From positions 620,001-684,000 of the forward strand of contig NZ_REFU01000002.1 of assembly GCF_003688915.1 (NCBI RefSeq): DNA of 64,000 nucleotides. The letters are read 5' to 3'. Under the pieces are notes generated by a model that saw only the letters and a program-made list of their open reading frames with translations, did not search any database and had not been told where the DNA came from. How positions within the stretch are numbered: position 1 is the stretch's first letter; every line of letters starts with the position of its first letter. A program made the translations under genes and the position numbers. Positions 54,724 through 63,733 of the stretch are shown piece by piece. The DNA is from Rhodococcus sp. SBT000017 (lineage in GTDB: Bacteria; Actinomycetota; Actinomycetes; Mycobacteriales; Mycobacteriaceae).

Positions 54724-56475
54724 TCACCGCGAAGCCGTCTCACCGGCGACCAGATGGCCATTTCGGATCTCGACGATAGGCAATCTCAGCCCACCCGGAG
54801 CGTCCACCGGAACAACGGGCGAGTTGGGGGCGATGGGATCGAGCCGCTGATACGGAAGCCCCTGTGCCGGACGAAGATCGAGCTCGCCCTTGTTCGGCCA
54901 CAATGCGGCGGACCGCTCGGCCTGCGCGCTGATGGTCAGCGACGGATTGACCCCGAGGTTCGCCGACACAGCCGCCCCGTCCACCACGCTCAGCGTCGGG
55001 TATCCGTGGACGCGGTGGTACGGATCGATGACGCCGTGCGCCGAATCCGAGGCAATGGCGCACCCCCCGAGGAAGTGCGCGGTGAGCGGGATGTTGAACA
55101 GCTCTCCCCAGGTGCCTCCAGCGACGCCGCCGATCTTCTTGGCGATGCGCCGGGTGGCGTCGTTGCCCTCGGGGATCCACGTCGGATTCGGCTCGCCGTG
55201 GCCCTGCCTGCTGGAAATCTTGCGGCCGAACGGCCCACGCTTGGTGAATGTGGTGATCGAGTTGTCGAGGTTCTGCATCACCAGCGCGATGATGGTGCGC
55301 TCGCTCCAGTGCCGGACATTGACGACGCGAACGAACTGAACCGGGTGTGCGATCAACGCGAACACGAACTTGAGCCAACGCGGGATCTTTCCGCCGCCGT
55401 CGGTCATCAGGGTCTGCAGCATTCCCATCGCGTTCGAGCCCTTGCCGTAGCGGCACGGTTCGATGTGCGTGTTGGGGCTGGGGTGGAACGAGGACGTGAT
55501 GGCCACTCCGCGCGTGAGGTCCATGTTCGGATCGACCGCAAGCTTGGCCGCTCCGACGATCGACTCGGAGTTGGTGCGAGTCAGTTCGCCGAGTGTGTCC
55601 GACAGCTTGGGCAGCGCGCCCGTGTCTTTCATCTTGTGCAGCAAATTCTGGGTGCCCCAGGTGCCCGCGGCCAACACGACATTGGCTGCGCTGTACGTCT
55701 TCTTGCCCTTGCGGAGCCGAGCGCCGGTGCGCTCGGTGTCGACGTCCCAGGTGCCGTCGGATCGCGGAACGAGACCGGTCACGGTCGTCATCGGCACGAT
55801 CTCGGCTCCCGCGCGCTCGGCCAGGCCGAGGTAGTTCTTCAGCAGGGTGTTCTTGGCTCCGTGGCGGCAACCGGTCATGCACTCACCGCATTCGATGCAT
55901 CCGGTGCGCTCGGGACCTGCACCGCCGAAGTACGGGTCCGGGACGGTCTTGCCGGGCTCGTCTCCGAAGAACACTCCCACCGGCGTCTGAATGAAGGTGT
56001 CGGCGACGCCCATGTCCTCGGCCACCGACTTCATGACCTCGTCGGCCGGGGTCATGTGTGGGTTGCGCACCACGCCCAGCATGCGGGTGGCCTGGTCGTA
56101 GAACGGAGAGAGCTCACTGCTCCAGTCGGTGATGTGCGCCCACTGCTTGTCCTCGAAGAACGGTGCCTGCGGCTTGTAGAGAGTATTGGCGTAATTCAGG
56201 GATCCACCGCCCACTCCGGCACCGGCGAGGATGAGGCAATCGCGCAGCAGGTGCACACGCTGGATTCCGTACAGACCCAGCTTCGGTGCCCACAGGAAAC
56301 GCTTGAGATCCCAGCTGTTCTTCGCGAAGTCCTTGTCCTCGAAGCGTTGCCCGGCCTCGAGGATCCCGACGCGGTACCCCTTCTCCACCAGCCGCAGCGC
56401 GGTGACACTTCCGCCGAAGCCCGAACCGACGATCAAGACGTCGTAATCGATTGAACTGCTCGGTGGCGTCGCCAT
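54724..56475 (-). CDS. choD: ChoD-like GMC/FAD oxidoreductase (putative cholesterol oxidase)
   Basis: A 583-residue flavoprotein very similar in motif order to mycobacterial ChoD: GSGFGGSVTALRLVEKGYRV (FAD site), AGAGVGGGSLNYANTLY, a cysteine cluster in CIECGECMTGCRHGAKNTLL, and NIPLTAHFLGGCAIASD near the C-terminus. ChoD has been called a 3-beta-hydroxysterol oxidase, though its true substrate is debated. The ATG has AAGGAG upstream. The 4Fe-4S-like cysteine set suggests electron transfer to a protein acceptor rather than oxygen. It is adjacent to the CYP153 operon but separately promoted. Confidence 0.85.
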   Translation of the reverse strand: MATPPSSSIDYDVLIVGSGFGGSVTALRLVEKGYRVGILEAGQRFEDKDFAKNSWDLKRFLWAPKLGLYGIQRVHLLRDCLILAGAGVGGGSLNYANTLYKPQAPFFEDKQWAHITDWSSELSPFYDQATRMLGVVRNPHMTPADEVMKSVAEDMGVADTFIQTPVGVFFGDEPGKTVPDPYFGGAGPERTGCIECGECMTGCRHGAKNTLLKNYLGLAERAGAEIVPMTTVTGLVPRSDGTWDVDTERTGARLRKGKKTYSAANVVLAAGTWGTQNLLHKMKDTGALPKLSDTLGELTRTNSESIVGAAKLAVDPNMDLTRGVAITSSFHPSPNTHIEPCRYGKGSNAMGMLQTLMTDGGGKIPRWLKFVFALIAHPVQFVRVVNVRHWSERTIIALVMQNLDNSITTFTKRGPFGRKISSRQGHGEPNPTWIPEGNDATRRIAKKIGGVAGGTWGELFNIPLTAHFLGGCAIASDSAHGVIDPYHRVHGYPTLSVVDGAAVSANLGVNPSLTISAQAERSAALWPNKGELDLRPAQGLPYQRLDPIAPNSPVVPVDAPGGLRLPIVEIRNGHLVAGETASR

Positions 56476-56886
56476 GGCGTCTCCTTCTGGTTCTTCAAAC
56501 CGGATAACTGCTCCTCGCCCCAGGGGCCGGGACCCAGCGCGAGAGTGCGCCCCCTCGACGGTGAGACCAAAGCCGACCGCCTGCCTACCCGGGCACACTA
56601 CTATACAGACGATGACTTTTTGTCCAATTAATTGACAGATGCAGCCTGCGTGTACAGATACTAGTGGTGCAGCTCATTAACCACAAGCCGCTGACGCTTC
56701 CGTCACCGGCGAGCCGAACCGAAAGGAGCCGGTGCGTCAGAAGCCAGCAAGGAGGGCTCTGACGAGAAGCCGAGGTGCACAGGCGGCGGGGCAAGCCCCG
56801 AGATCGACAAGGTAGATCCGCAGCGATCGTCACCGAAATGGCGCGCCGCTCCAGAATTGAACTACCAGGATAGGTATGACACTAAA
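56476..56886. promoter_or_regulatory. Divergent intergenic region with a nested stem
   Basis: The region between choD and the PucR-type gene. It contains a strong nested stem: CTGACG (56,691-56,696) with CGTCAG (56,735-56,740), and inside it CACCGG (56,704-56,709) with CCGGTG (56,729-56,734). A GGGGCAAGCCCC hairpin follows near 56,789-56,800. It could be a structured RNA leader or an IS remnant; it fits no riboswitch class I know. Confidence 0.4.
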
Positions 56887-58158
56887 ATGATATCGACTCA
56901 TTTGATGGAAACACTTGTGGACGAGATGGAGGACAGAAAGGCAGAGTTGACGGAGAATATCTCTTCATTCATAAGTGCATCAATCCATGAAATGAACGGC
57001 AATGCAGACGCAACCGGACTTCTACACACCAGCGTGAAAGCCAACATCAATGCGGCTATCGACTTCCTGGCCGACAGGACTGAGCACGACAACTTGCGAG
57101 CTCCGCATGCCGCCCTGTGCCATGCTCGCGTTCTCGCACACACGCATGTCCCGCTGACGGCGCTCGCGCGCGCTTATCACCTGGGCCAATCGAGATTTCT
57201 TGAGCATGTCCTGTTCTCGCTCTCGCGTGCTACGCACACGTTGGCCGCGAATCAACTTGCGCATCTGGTCAGCAGGTCTGCCGTCTTCATAGACCGCGTG
57301 TGTCAGGACGCATGTTCAGAATACGAAGCGGAGAAATCGAAGATACGTGAAGAAAATAGTTCTGTAAACACGGAACTCGAACGCGCAATGTCGACATCAT
57401 GCACAGATTCTTTGGGCGCATACAAAATCGATTCATATTACAATCTCACAGGAAACCATATTGCCATTGAGTTTTGGACGAATGACCGGGAACCATTCCC
57501 GAGAAAGTCCTGGCACCAGCTCGTAGATACCGTTGGCGTCAGACTCGGTACGATCGGTCGACCGCAAGTCAACAGTAAAGGCGATGCCCGATCCCTGGTT
57601 TGGTTTCCGATAATTCACGCCGGAAGGATTTGCCTTGAAAGCGTTACAGACGTTCTTCAGAAGTACGGCCGAATTCGAGCAGCAATTGGAACCGTGCAGA
57701 GTGGTGAAAATGGTTTTCGGAAGACAGCCAGGCAGGCAGAGCGCGCGGCCCGCGTAGTTTCGGACGGCAAGGTCGACATCAGTCCGGTGGTAACTTTCGA
57801 GGAAGTTGCAGCCATCACTCTTCTGCTCGAAGATCCGGAAATCCTAAGGGATCTAGCGGAAGACTCACTCGGAGGCTTGCTTCTGGACAGTGCGCGGAAC
57901 CGCAGGCTCCGCGAGACCTTACGAGTCTACCTAGCAAACAACTGTAGCGTTACCGCGACCGCTCACGATATGACGATCCATCGAAACACGGTCAAATACC
58001 GCATCCGACAAGCAGCGAAAGAGTGCGGTTGCAAGCTGGACGATGCCGGCATCCTCATGAACCTCAGGATTGCGCTGGATGCCGCGTGGTGGACACCCAG
58101 CACAGTACTCAAGTTACCCATACCGCTCGGCTCAGCAGACGCACGGTTGACGGTTTGA
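56887..58158 (+). CDS. PucR/CdaR-type transcriptional regulator
   Basis: A 423-residue regulator. The C-terminal HTH (about residues 345-400) has NNCSVTATAHDMTIHRNTVK, the hallmark of the PucR C-terminal domain. The N-terminal part is helical and the middle holds a GGDEF-like sensor fold. Such proteins often activate neighbouring catabolic genes. I prefer the ATG at 56,887; an in-frame TTG at 56,857 is possible. Divergent from choD, which is a likely target. Confidence 0.85.
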   Translation: MISTHLMETLVDEMEDRKAELTENISSFISASIHEMNGNADATGLLHTSVKANINAAIDFLADRTEHDNLRAPHAALCHARVLAHTHVPLTALARAYHLGQSRFLEHVLFSLSRATHTLAANQLAHLVSRSAVFIDRVCQDACSEYEAEKSKIREENSSVNTELERAMSTSCTDSLGAYKIDSYYNLTGNHIAIEFWTNDREPFPRKSWHQLVDTVGVRLGTIGRPQVNSKGDARSLVWFPIIHAGRICLESVTDVLQKYGRIRAAIGTVQSGENGFRKTARQAERAARVVSDGKVDISPVVTFEEVAAITLLLEDPEILRDLAEDSLGGLLLDSARNRRLRETLRVYLANNCSVTATAHDMTIHRNTVKYRIRQAAKECGCKLDDAGILMNLRIALDAAWWTPSTVLKLPIPLGSADARLTV

Positions 58159-58211
58159 GCAGGGTGGCTGCGACCCGGCTCAAACCTTCCAGGTTTCCAG
58201 CGTCACGTTCG

Positions 58212-58616
58212 TCAGACTCCATTGCCATGCTGATTCACGATTGTTGCTATCAGAATATCGAATGCCGCATTCGGTGAAAGCGACTTGATTCGGTCATTCA
58301 TATCCATTTCTTTGCCCTCGATTCCTTCACCTGTCGCAATGTTCGCCGCATTTGATTCGACAGATCCTTCGGACGTCTCCAAGATTCGACCGGCCCACAC
58401 TCCGACTGGCGAAGGATCAGTAGCAAGATACTGCTCGCAGTCGGTCAGTATATGACATTTCATGCAAGAGTCTGCTGCAGTTTTATGACGCGCAGCTCGC
58501 TGAGCAACCGTCTCGTAGGGTGGATCGGATTCGTAGTCCCACAGTTCGGGCTCCCCCTGGCAGGGTGTGACCAGCACCCGACCACGAACTGCGAGACGGT
58601 CCAATGCTCGATTCAA
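58212..58616 (-). CDS. WhiB-family [4Fe-4S] regulator with extended tail
   Basis: A 134-residue WhiB-like protein. The four cluster cysteines are in VTPCQG, CMKCHILTDC (three), and the GVWAGR turn follows. WhiB proteins bind region 4 of the sigma factor and sense oxygen or redox state. It has a C-terminal extension of about 50 residues without the usual basic tail. The start is a TTG with AAGGA seven bases upstream. It converges on the PucR gene. Confidence 0.88.
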   Translation of the reverse strand: MNRALDRLAVRGRVLVTPCQGEPELWDYESDPPYETVAQRAARHKTAADSCMKCHILTDCEQYLATDPSPVGVWAGRILETSEGSVESNAANIATGEGIEGKEMDMNDRIKSLSPNAAFDILIATIVNQHGNGV

Positions 58617-59270
58617 GGTTGATTCCTTTAAGTACGGGAGCGAACTCGATACGACCTAGTTGTACGATAGCTATTCCTCATGTGTCAAAGAGGGAAGGAT
58701 GATTTGTGCATAAAGAACAAGGACTCCTTGCGACTTTGGCCAACTTGGACATATCACAGAACGGTGCCGATCCAGTACGATCGACACCACGACGACGGCC
58801 CCTTCAGGCCTCCATGGCTGCAGTGGAAATCGAGGTATCGTGCTGGATTTTGCATTCTTCACATTGACACCGCTCCTACTGTTCATGTTGGCACCCTCGT
58901 GGAATCCGTTGACCTACCACGGTGCGCGAGTCGGATCGAACGCCGAAATATTCGCGACGTGAAAATCAGCCAGATGTAGGTCGAGCTACGCAGACGAGGG
59001 GTGTGCGTAGCCGACCTCTGCAATGGAGAGCTTTTCTGACGCCACACGCCGGCAGTTGTGCCGAATTGCATGCTCTGCGTTCGCTGCACGCCGCTCGGGA
59101 AACCTACCGAAAGAACAGATGAGTTCTTCGTAGGTGTTCGGCTCACCGCTGCGCCTGGTTCGTTCGCCCGCAGATAACGCCAATGGTCGCATCGCTGGCA
59201 GCATCGACGCGCTGGCGACAGCGACATCATCTCCCACCACCAATGTCCGAACGCGCCTAGACTTCTATTC
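58617..59270. other. Intergenic region, no supported gene
   Basis: About 650 bp upstream of both the WhiB gene (leftward) and the TetR gene (rightward). Several open frames of 60-100 codons exist on both strands but none shows a start signal or a family. By eye it is less GC-rich than its surroundings. Confidence 0.4.
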
Positions 59271-59933
59271 ATGAGTTCCGTCCACACTGCGCGCCCTGAT
59301 GGTGGCTACCGGACAGCGGCAAGCACTCTCCTTCGTGCGACCGCGTTAGACGCATTGAGCGCTCTCCTGCTGCGGCAGAGCTGGAAGTCCGTGACCATGT
59401 CCGAGGTCGCGAAGGAAGCCGGTTTGTCTCGACAGACCATCTATAACGAGTTCGGGTCCCGGCGCGGTGTGGCGGAGAGCTACGCGATACGACTGACCGA
59501 TCAGCTGGTCAGTGTGGTGGACGATGGCCTCTACACTTGCGTTGGTGATATCAGATTGGCGCTCGGCCGAGGCTTGGCTGCGTTTTTCGCCGTCTCCGAA
59601 CGTGACCCATTGGTCAGATCGCTACGAGAAGAAGACGCATCCGCAGACCTCCTGCGGCTCATTACTGTTCACAGCACCCAGCTTGTCGAGCGAGCCGCAG
59701 ATCACCTCTCTGCCACATTTCAGCGATGCTGGGTGCAAGCCCCGAAACGCCAAGCCGATATCCTGAGCACGTCCATCGTTCAGATGGCCTTGGCGTATGT
59801 CTCACGGCCCCCGACTGACGCAGCCCAGACCGCCACCGATATCGCAGACCTACTCGCTCCGTACATCGAGGGGTTCCAAGATTTTCAAGCCAATCCAGAG
59901 TTGAGCAAGACGACTCGATTCGGTCGACCGTAG
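59271..59933 (+). CDS. TetR-family transcriptional regulator
   Basis: A 220-residue regulator. The HTH (about residues 38-85) has VTMSEVAKEAGLSRQTIYNE, and the C-terminal domain is helical. Adjacent to other regulators and not directly facing an enzyme gene. It resembles TetR proteins found near alkane monooxygenase genes, but that association is only suggestive. Confidence 0.88.
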   Translation: MSSVHTARPDGGYRTAASTLLRATALDALSALLLRQSWKSVTMSEVAKEAGLSRQTIYNEFGSRRGVAESYAIRLTDQLVSVVDDGLYTCVGDIRLALGRGLAAFFAVSERDPLVRSLREEDASADLLRLITVHSTQLVERAADHLSATFQRCWVQAPKRQADILSTSIVQMALAYVSRPPTDAAQTATDIADLLAPYIEGFQDFQANPELSKTTRFGRP

Positions 59934-60057
59934 CGACAGCGGTGTAGCGCCGCTAGCGTCGGTGTCACGCAATATTCCCATTCTCAAGACAAACGAACTT
60001 CCGGACAAGAATCCGTCCAGCTTGCCACCACCTCAGTTCCTGGCGTGATCGACGAAA

Positions 60058-60121
60058 GTGTCGTCGCAAACGTGGGTGACGGCTATGTTCGGTGGAGTCA
60101 TAAACTTGTGAATTCGGGTCA
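60058..60121. promoter_or_regulatory. 64-bp conserved element, copy 2 (AraC-gene promoter)
   Basis: The second copy of the element at 54,533. It ends 11 bp before the AraC-type gene, so it overlaps the leader and probably the operator. The shared right half, AAACTTGTGAATTCGGGTCA, is fully identical between copies. Confidence 0.7.
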
Positions 60122-60132
60122 AAGGAATCACC

Positions 60133-61161
60133 GTGAAGCTGAGCGACGAGGGCGTGCCACCGCTTGCGTTCGTGCAACTGCTCGAACGCCGCGCACTCGA
60201 CCCTGACGCCGCCGCGCGCCTTCGTGCAATCATGCACCGCGAAGGAACCAGTGAAGCGACGCTCATTCAGCATGACGTCCAGGCACCGATACGGTGGTTT
60301 CGGGAGGTCTATCCCGAACTCGATATCGCCCACGCCACTCGACTCGGACTTGCGTTTGCCGAGCAGGCCCAGTTGACATCGTTCGGGCCCCTGAGTTCAC
60401 CTTTGATCAGCGCTGGTTCGGTCGCCGAGATCGTCGATCTCCTGACATACCTGCCATTGATCTCCACGGCGTTGAAATCGCAGTTCCACACTGGCGACTA
60501 CGGTCTGATCGTCGGGCTCACTGCGCACACAGGCGATTCCGCACTGGACTGCTTGGTCATCACCTACGGCGGGTCGGCGTTATTACGACTGCTGGACATG
60601 CTCGCCGGTGACATATCGCCGGTGACACTCCATCTGAGCTGGCCGGAGCCGACCGAGGTGAGCCACGACAAAGGTCCGGGGGCGAATCGCCGGTTCTTCG
60701 ACGCTCCGATTTCCTTCGTCCACGTACCCGAGGACACACTAAACAAGGCTTGTCGGTTCTCGGACCCTCTCGCATATCGACTCGCTATCACTGATCTGCA
60801 GCGGACACTCGCCCAGCGGAGTGGGTCCATGTCATCCGCCGAGAAGGTGAGGCAACTGTTGGAAAAGGACCTCGGACAGCGAACCAACCATGATGTTGCA
60901 CAAGCATTGTCGATGTCGAGCAGCACGTTGAAACGGCGGCTTGCCGAAGAAGGAACCACCTACAGCAAGGTCCGCCACACGCTGCTGTACGAACGCGCGA
61001 TGCTACGGCTCCTCGATCGCTCGGTTTCGGTCAGCGAGATCGCTTCCGAACTCGGATACAGCGACCTCGCCAACTTCTCTCATGCCTTCAAACGCTGGAC
61101 CGGGCGCTCTCCGAAAGATTTCCGAAACCCACGACTCTCGGACGACCCGGATTCGACGTAG
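60133..61161 (+). CDS. AraC-family regulator (arabinose-binding-like N-terminus)
   Basis: A 342-residue regulator. The N-terminal ligand domain (about residues 20-200) is of the type found in OruR/ArgR-like AraC proteins. The C-terminal double HTH (about 240-335) has SMSSSTLKRRLAEEGTTYSK and SVSEIASELGYSDLANFSHA followed by FKRWTGRSPKDFR. Similar regulators activate alkane hydroxylase genes. The start is the GTG at 60,133. A shared upstream element suggests it controls itself and the CYP153 operon. Confidence 0.9.
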   Translation: MKLSDEGVPPLAFVQLLERRALDPDAAARLRAIMHREGTSEATLIQHDVQAPIRWFREVYPELDIAHATRLGLAFAEQAQLTSFGPLSSPLISAGSVAEIVDLLTYLPLISTALKSQFHTGDYGLIVGLTAHTGDSALDCLVITYGGSALLRLLDMLAGDISPVTLHLSWPEPTEVSHDKGPGANRRFFDAPISFVHVPEDTLNKACRFSDPLAYRLAITDLQRTLAQRSGSMSSAEKVRQLLEKDLGQRTNHDVAQALSMSSSTLKRRLAEEGTTYSKVRHTLLYERAMLRLLDRSVSVSEIASELGYSDLANFSHAFKRWTGRSPKDFRNPRLSDDPDST

Positions 61162-61294
61162 ACCACAGACGGGGTCAGATCGATGCCTCGTTCGTTCGCG
61201 GCCTGGTCGATCTTCATCTCGGAGATGTCGGAGACGTCACCGCCTCCCTGCCGTGAGAAGAAGAGTGTGTGCAAACCCGAGTACCAACCACTTG

Positions 61295-61954
61295 TCACTC
61301 GACGGTGTCGGCCGGCACGCGTGCGGTCTCCGATTCGAGAAAGTCGACGAGAGCTTCCAACAGGCTGTCCGCGCGGGTTTCGACATCGGCGAGGACGGAG
61401 TCCACTTCGTCGAGAAGACCGTGGGCGTGTCTACGCGCAAGCGTTCCGCGTTCGTAGTAGCCGGGGTCGAGTAGGACCCGCGGTACTGGATCCGGTGCCG
61501 CGATCTGCTCCGGATGTTGTGACCGCGCAGTGGGCTGCAGGTGGGTGGGTGCCCGTCCGTCCAGGTGCATTCGCACGATGCCCGCTACCGCACGGGCGGT
61601 CAGCGGGGTCGCAGCCAACGGGGTGTGGCCCCACCGGTCGATAGGAGTCGACAGCGGCTGTCGATCGGCCGGATCGAAATACCGGTCGTATCCGCCGAGC
61701 CCGGTACCGTCCACGGCATCGAGAGCGTCGGCGAGCATTCGGGTGCTCGCATACCGGGTCTGATGGCCGAGCACCTCACACCAGCGCTGGAACACCGTGC
61801 GCGGAGAAATGCCCGTCCCCGCCAGCGCGAGGGAGGTGAGGGTACGAACGCCGCGGCCTGTCTCGACGCGAAAGGCGTCGAGACCCGCATCGGCGGTGAC
61901 ATCGCATGCCCGCAGGGCCGCGATCTGCGTGTACGGCATCCGCAGGTGCCCCAA
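61295..61954 (-). CDS. Uncharacterised protein downstream of tniA
   Basis: A protein of about 219 residues from a TTG start. I recognise no domain: it has no Walker motifs, so it is not TniB, and no zinc finger, so it is not TniQ. It includes TGRGVRTLTSLALAGTGISP and a C-terminal acidic helix. An in-frame ATG four bases past the tniA stop is followed three codons later by TAG and then more in-frame sequence (GSGEEPAESSIEDLGHLRMP), so a longer original start was probably lost by a nonsense mutation. Position suggests a transposition accessory gene. Confidence 0.55.
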   Translation of the reverse strand: MGHLRMPYTQIAALRACDVTADAGLDAFRVETGRGVRTLTSLALAGTGISPRTVFQRWCEVLGHQTRYASTRMLADALDAVDGTGLGGYDRYFDPADRQPLSTPIDRWGHTPLAATPLTARAVAGIVRMHLDGRAPTHLQPTARSQHPEQIAAPDPVPRVLLDPGYYERGTLARRHAHGLLDEVDSVLADVETRADSLLEALVDFLESETARVPADTVE

Positions 61955-62012
61955 ATCCTCAATGGACGACTCGGCGGGTTCTTCGCCACTTCCTGTCTAT
62001 GCGGTCATCGCC

Positions 62013-63713
62013 TCACCATTCCTCGATGTCGCTGAAGACCGGCGTGGCGGTGCCGCCGTCCGCTCGAGGCTCCACCGGCGGGTGGATCGCCGGGATCGGT
62101 GCACACGCGGCGGCACCGGTGAGATGCATGCGGCGGGCACGGTTGCGCCGGGCTTTGCGGGTGGCTTTCTGCGAGCGGTCGGTGACCTCGCGCATCTGCT
62201 CGATCATCGAAAACAGAGCGCTCTCATCGACGTTCGACCGACCTTGTTCGCGGAGACGGGCGATAGCAGCTCGGTGCTCCCACAGTGTCACCGCGGGATG
62301 TGACATCGTCCGGTACGGCACCTCGACATAGCCGGCACCGTCTGGTTCGAGGACCCAGATTCTGCTCAAATCGCGTGGGTCACGTCGTATCACGAACCGC
62401 CCCAAATCCTCTCGCCGCGCAACCCACGGTTTGAGCGCGTTCGAGAAGTAGTGCACGTGATCGAGAACGAAGCCCGTCCGCGTCAGACGTCGCCGGATGA
62501 CGGGAAGAAAGTCCACCAAGAACGCGGTTTCGCCGAGCACCACACGAGGGGCATGACCAACTGCGGCGACCCCACCGGCCCACACGGCGGCCGGAGTGTT
62601 CCCGATCCCTGCGTGAACGCTCGCGTGATACGAGGCTATAGCCAGGACCAGCCAACGCTCCAACTCACGCAATGTCAACGCCGCGTGCTTGTCCGAGTCG
62701 TAACTTCCTCGGTCCGCTGGGTTCGAGAAGGTGGTCCCAGGCAGCTCGTGCACCGCCGTCATCGCCGTTCCGATGATGCGTTCGACGATCCCGCCGTAGT
62801 GCGGTCGGCCCGGAGGACGGTACTCGAGGGTGATGGCGTGCTGGGCGCATCCGCGGCGCAGCGCTTCGCTTTTGAACTCGGAGGCGTTGTCGAGATACAA
62901 CTGCTTCGGCTTCCCCGCCATCGGCCACTGCACCTGCTCCGCCAGCTCGCATGCCTCCAGCCACGTCTGCTTCCCGCAGCACACGCGGCCCAGGCACAAC
63001 CCGACCGATATCGACGACGGCGGCTCCAGAGTGACGACGAACCCGAGTACGGAACGGCTGAAGACATCAACGGCGATCGTCAGGTAGGGGCGGCCGATCG
63101 GTTACCGCTCTTACTCGTCAACGACCATCAGATCGACGACGGTGTGGTCGATCTGGACCTGATCGAGAATCCCCGAAACCGTCGGTGGAACGTCGCCGGC
63201 GGACTGACGTGGGCGGGCGGCATCGGGTCCTCCGCCTGACCTGGCCACCGATGCCGGAGGGAGCGCGGCGATACGCGCAGTGACGGTATTTCTGGCCGGC
63301 ACCGGCAAACCCGCGCGATGACACGCCAGTGCTATACGTCGGTGCAGCGCAGCGACACTCAGCTTCTGGCGGTGAAGAAAATAGCGGGTGAGATGATCGC
63401 CGATCACTTCCTCGACCTCAGCCGCTACTCGGCTGCGGCCACGCCCTCCCGACGAGACCTTCGTCAGAAGATCGGTGACTGTCCCCGTCCCGTTCCTGAG
63501 CCTGCCGACCAACGTGTAGACCTGCCGCCTGGACAATCCCAACCGTTGCGCGGCATCGTCGACCGCTTCCGAACGCACCGAATGCATCTCCAGCAAGGGA
63601 GCCAGGACAGCGAAACGGGCCTCGGCCTGGGACCACCGCTCCCCCGACGCTGTCAGCACACCGGTCTCCACGACGTCGAGCTTGTCGGGGTCCACCACAA
63701 GCCTCCCTGTCAC
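62013..63713 (-). pseudogene. tniA: TniA-like DDE transposase with two in-frame stops
   Basis: The single reading frame from 63,713 to 62,013 encodes a Tn5053/Tn402-type transposase. It has an N-terminal HTH (QRLGLSRRQVYTLVGRLRNG), a DDE core starting VQIDHTVVD, a second aspartate in YLDNASEF and a glutamate in GIVERIIGT with 35 residues between them, then a C-terminal Mu-type region. TAA codons at 63,111-63,113 and 63,102-63,104 interrupt it, three codons apart, at the start of the core. The frame is otherwise continuous, so the mutation is nonsense and not frameshift. Confidence 0.82.
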
Positions 63714-63733
63714 CGAGAGCCGAACGTGCGACC

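Noticed and set aside
54643..56454. 600-codon plus-strand open frame opposite choD
   Set aside because: The minus strand encodes an intact ChoD-like protein with FAD motifs; the plus frame is compositionally an antisense shadow.
56691..56740. Calling the nested stem a known riboswitch
   Set aside because: I could not match the conserved loop sequences of any class; kept as an unassigned structure only.
61295..61954. Assigning the protein behind tniA as TniB
   Set aside because: TniB is an AAA ATPase; no Walker A or B motif is present.
63102..63113. Programmed recoding of two TAA codons in tniA
   Set aside because: No supporting structure or precedent seen; nonsense decay is simpler.
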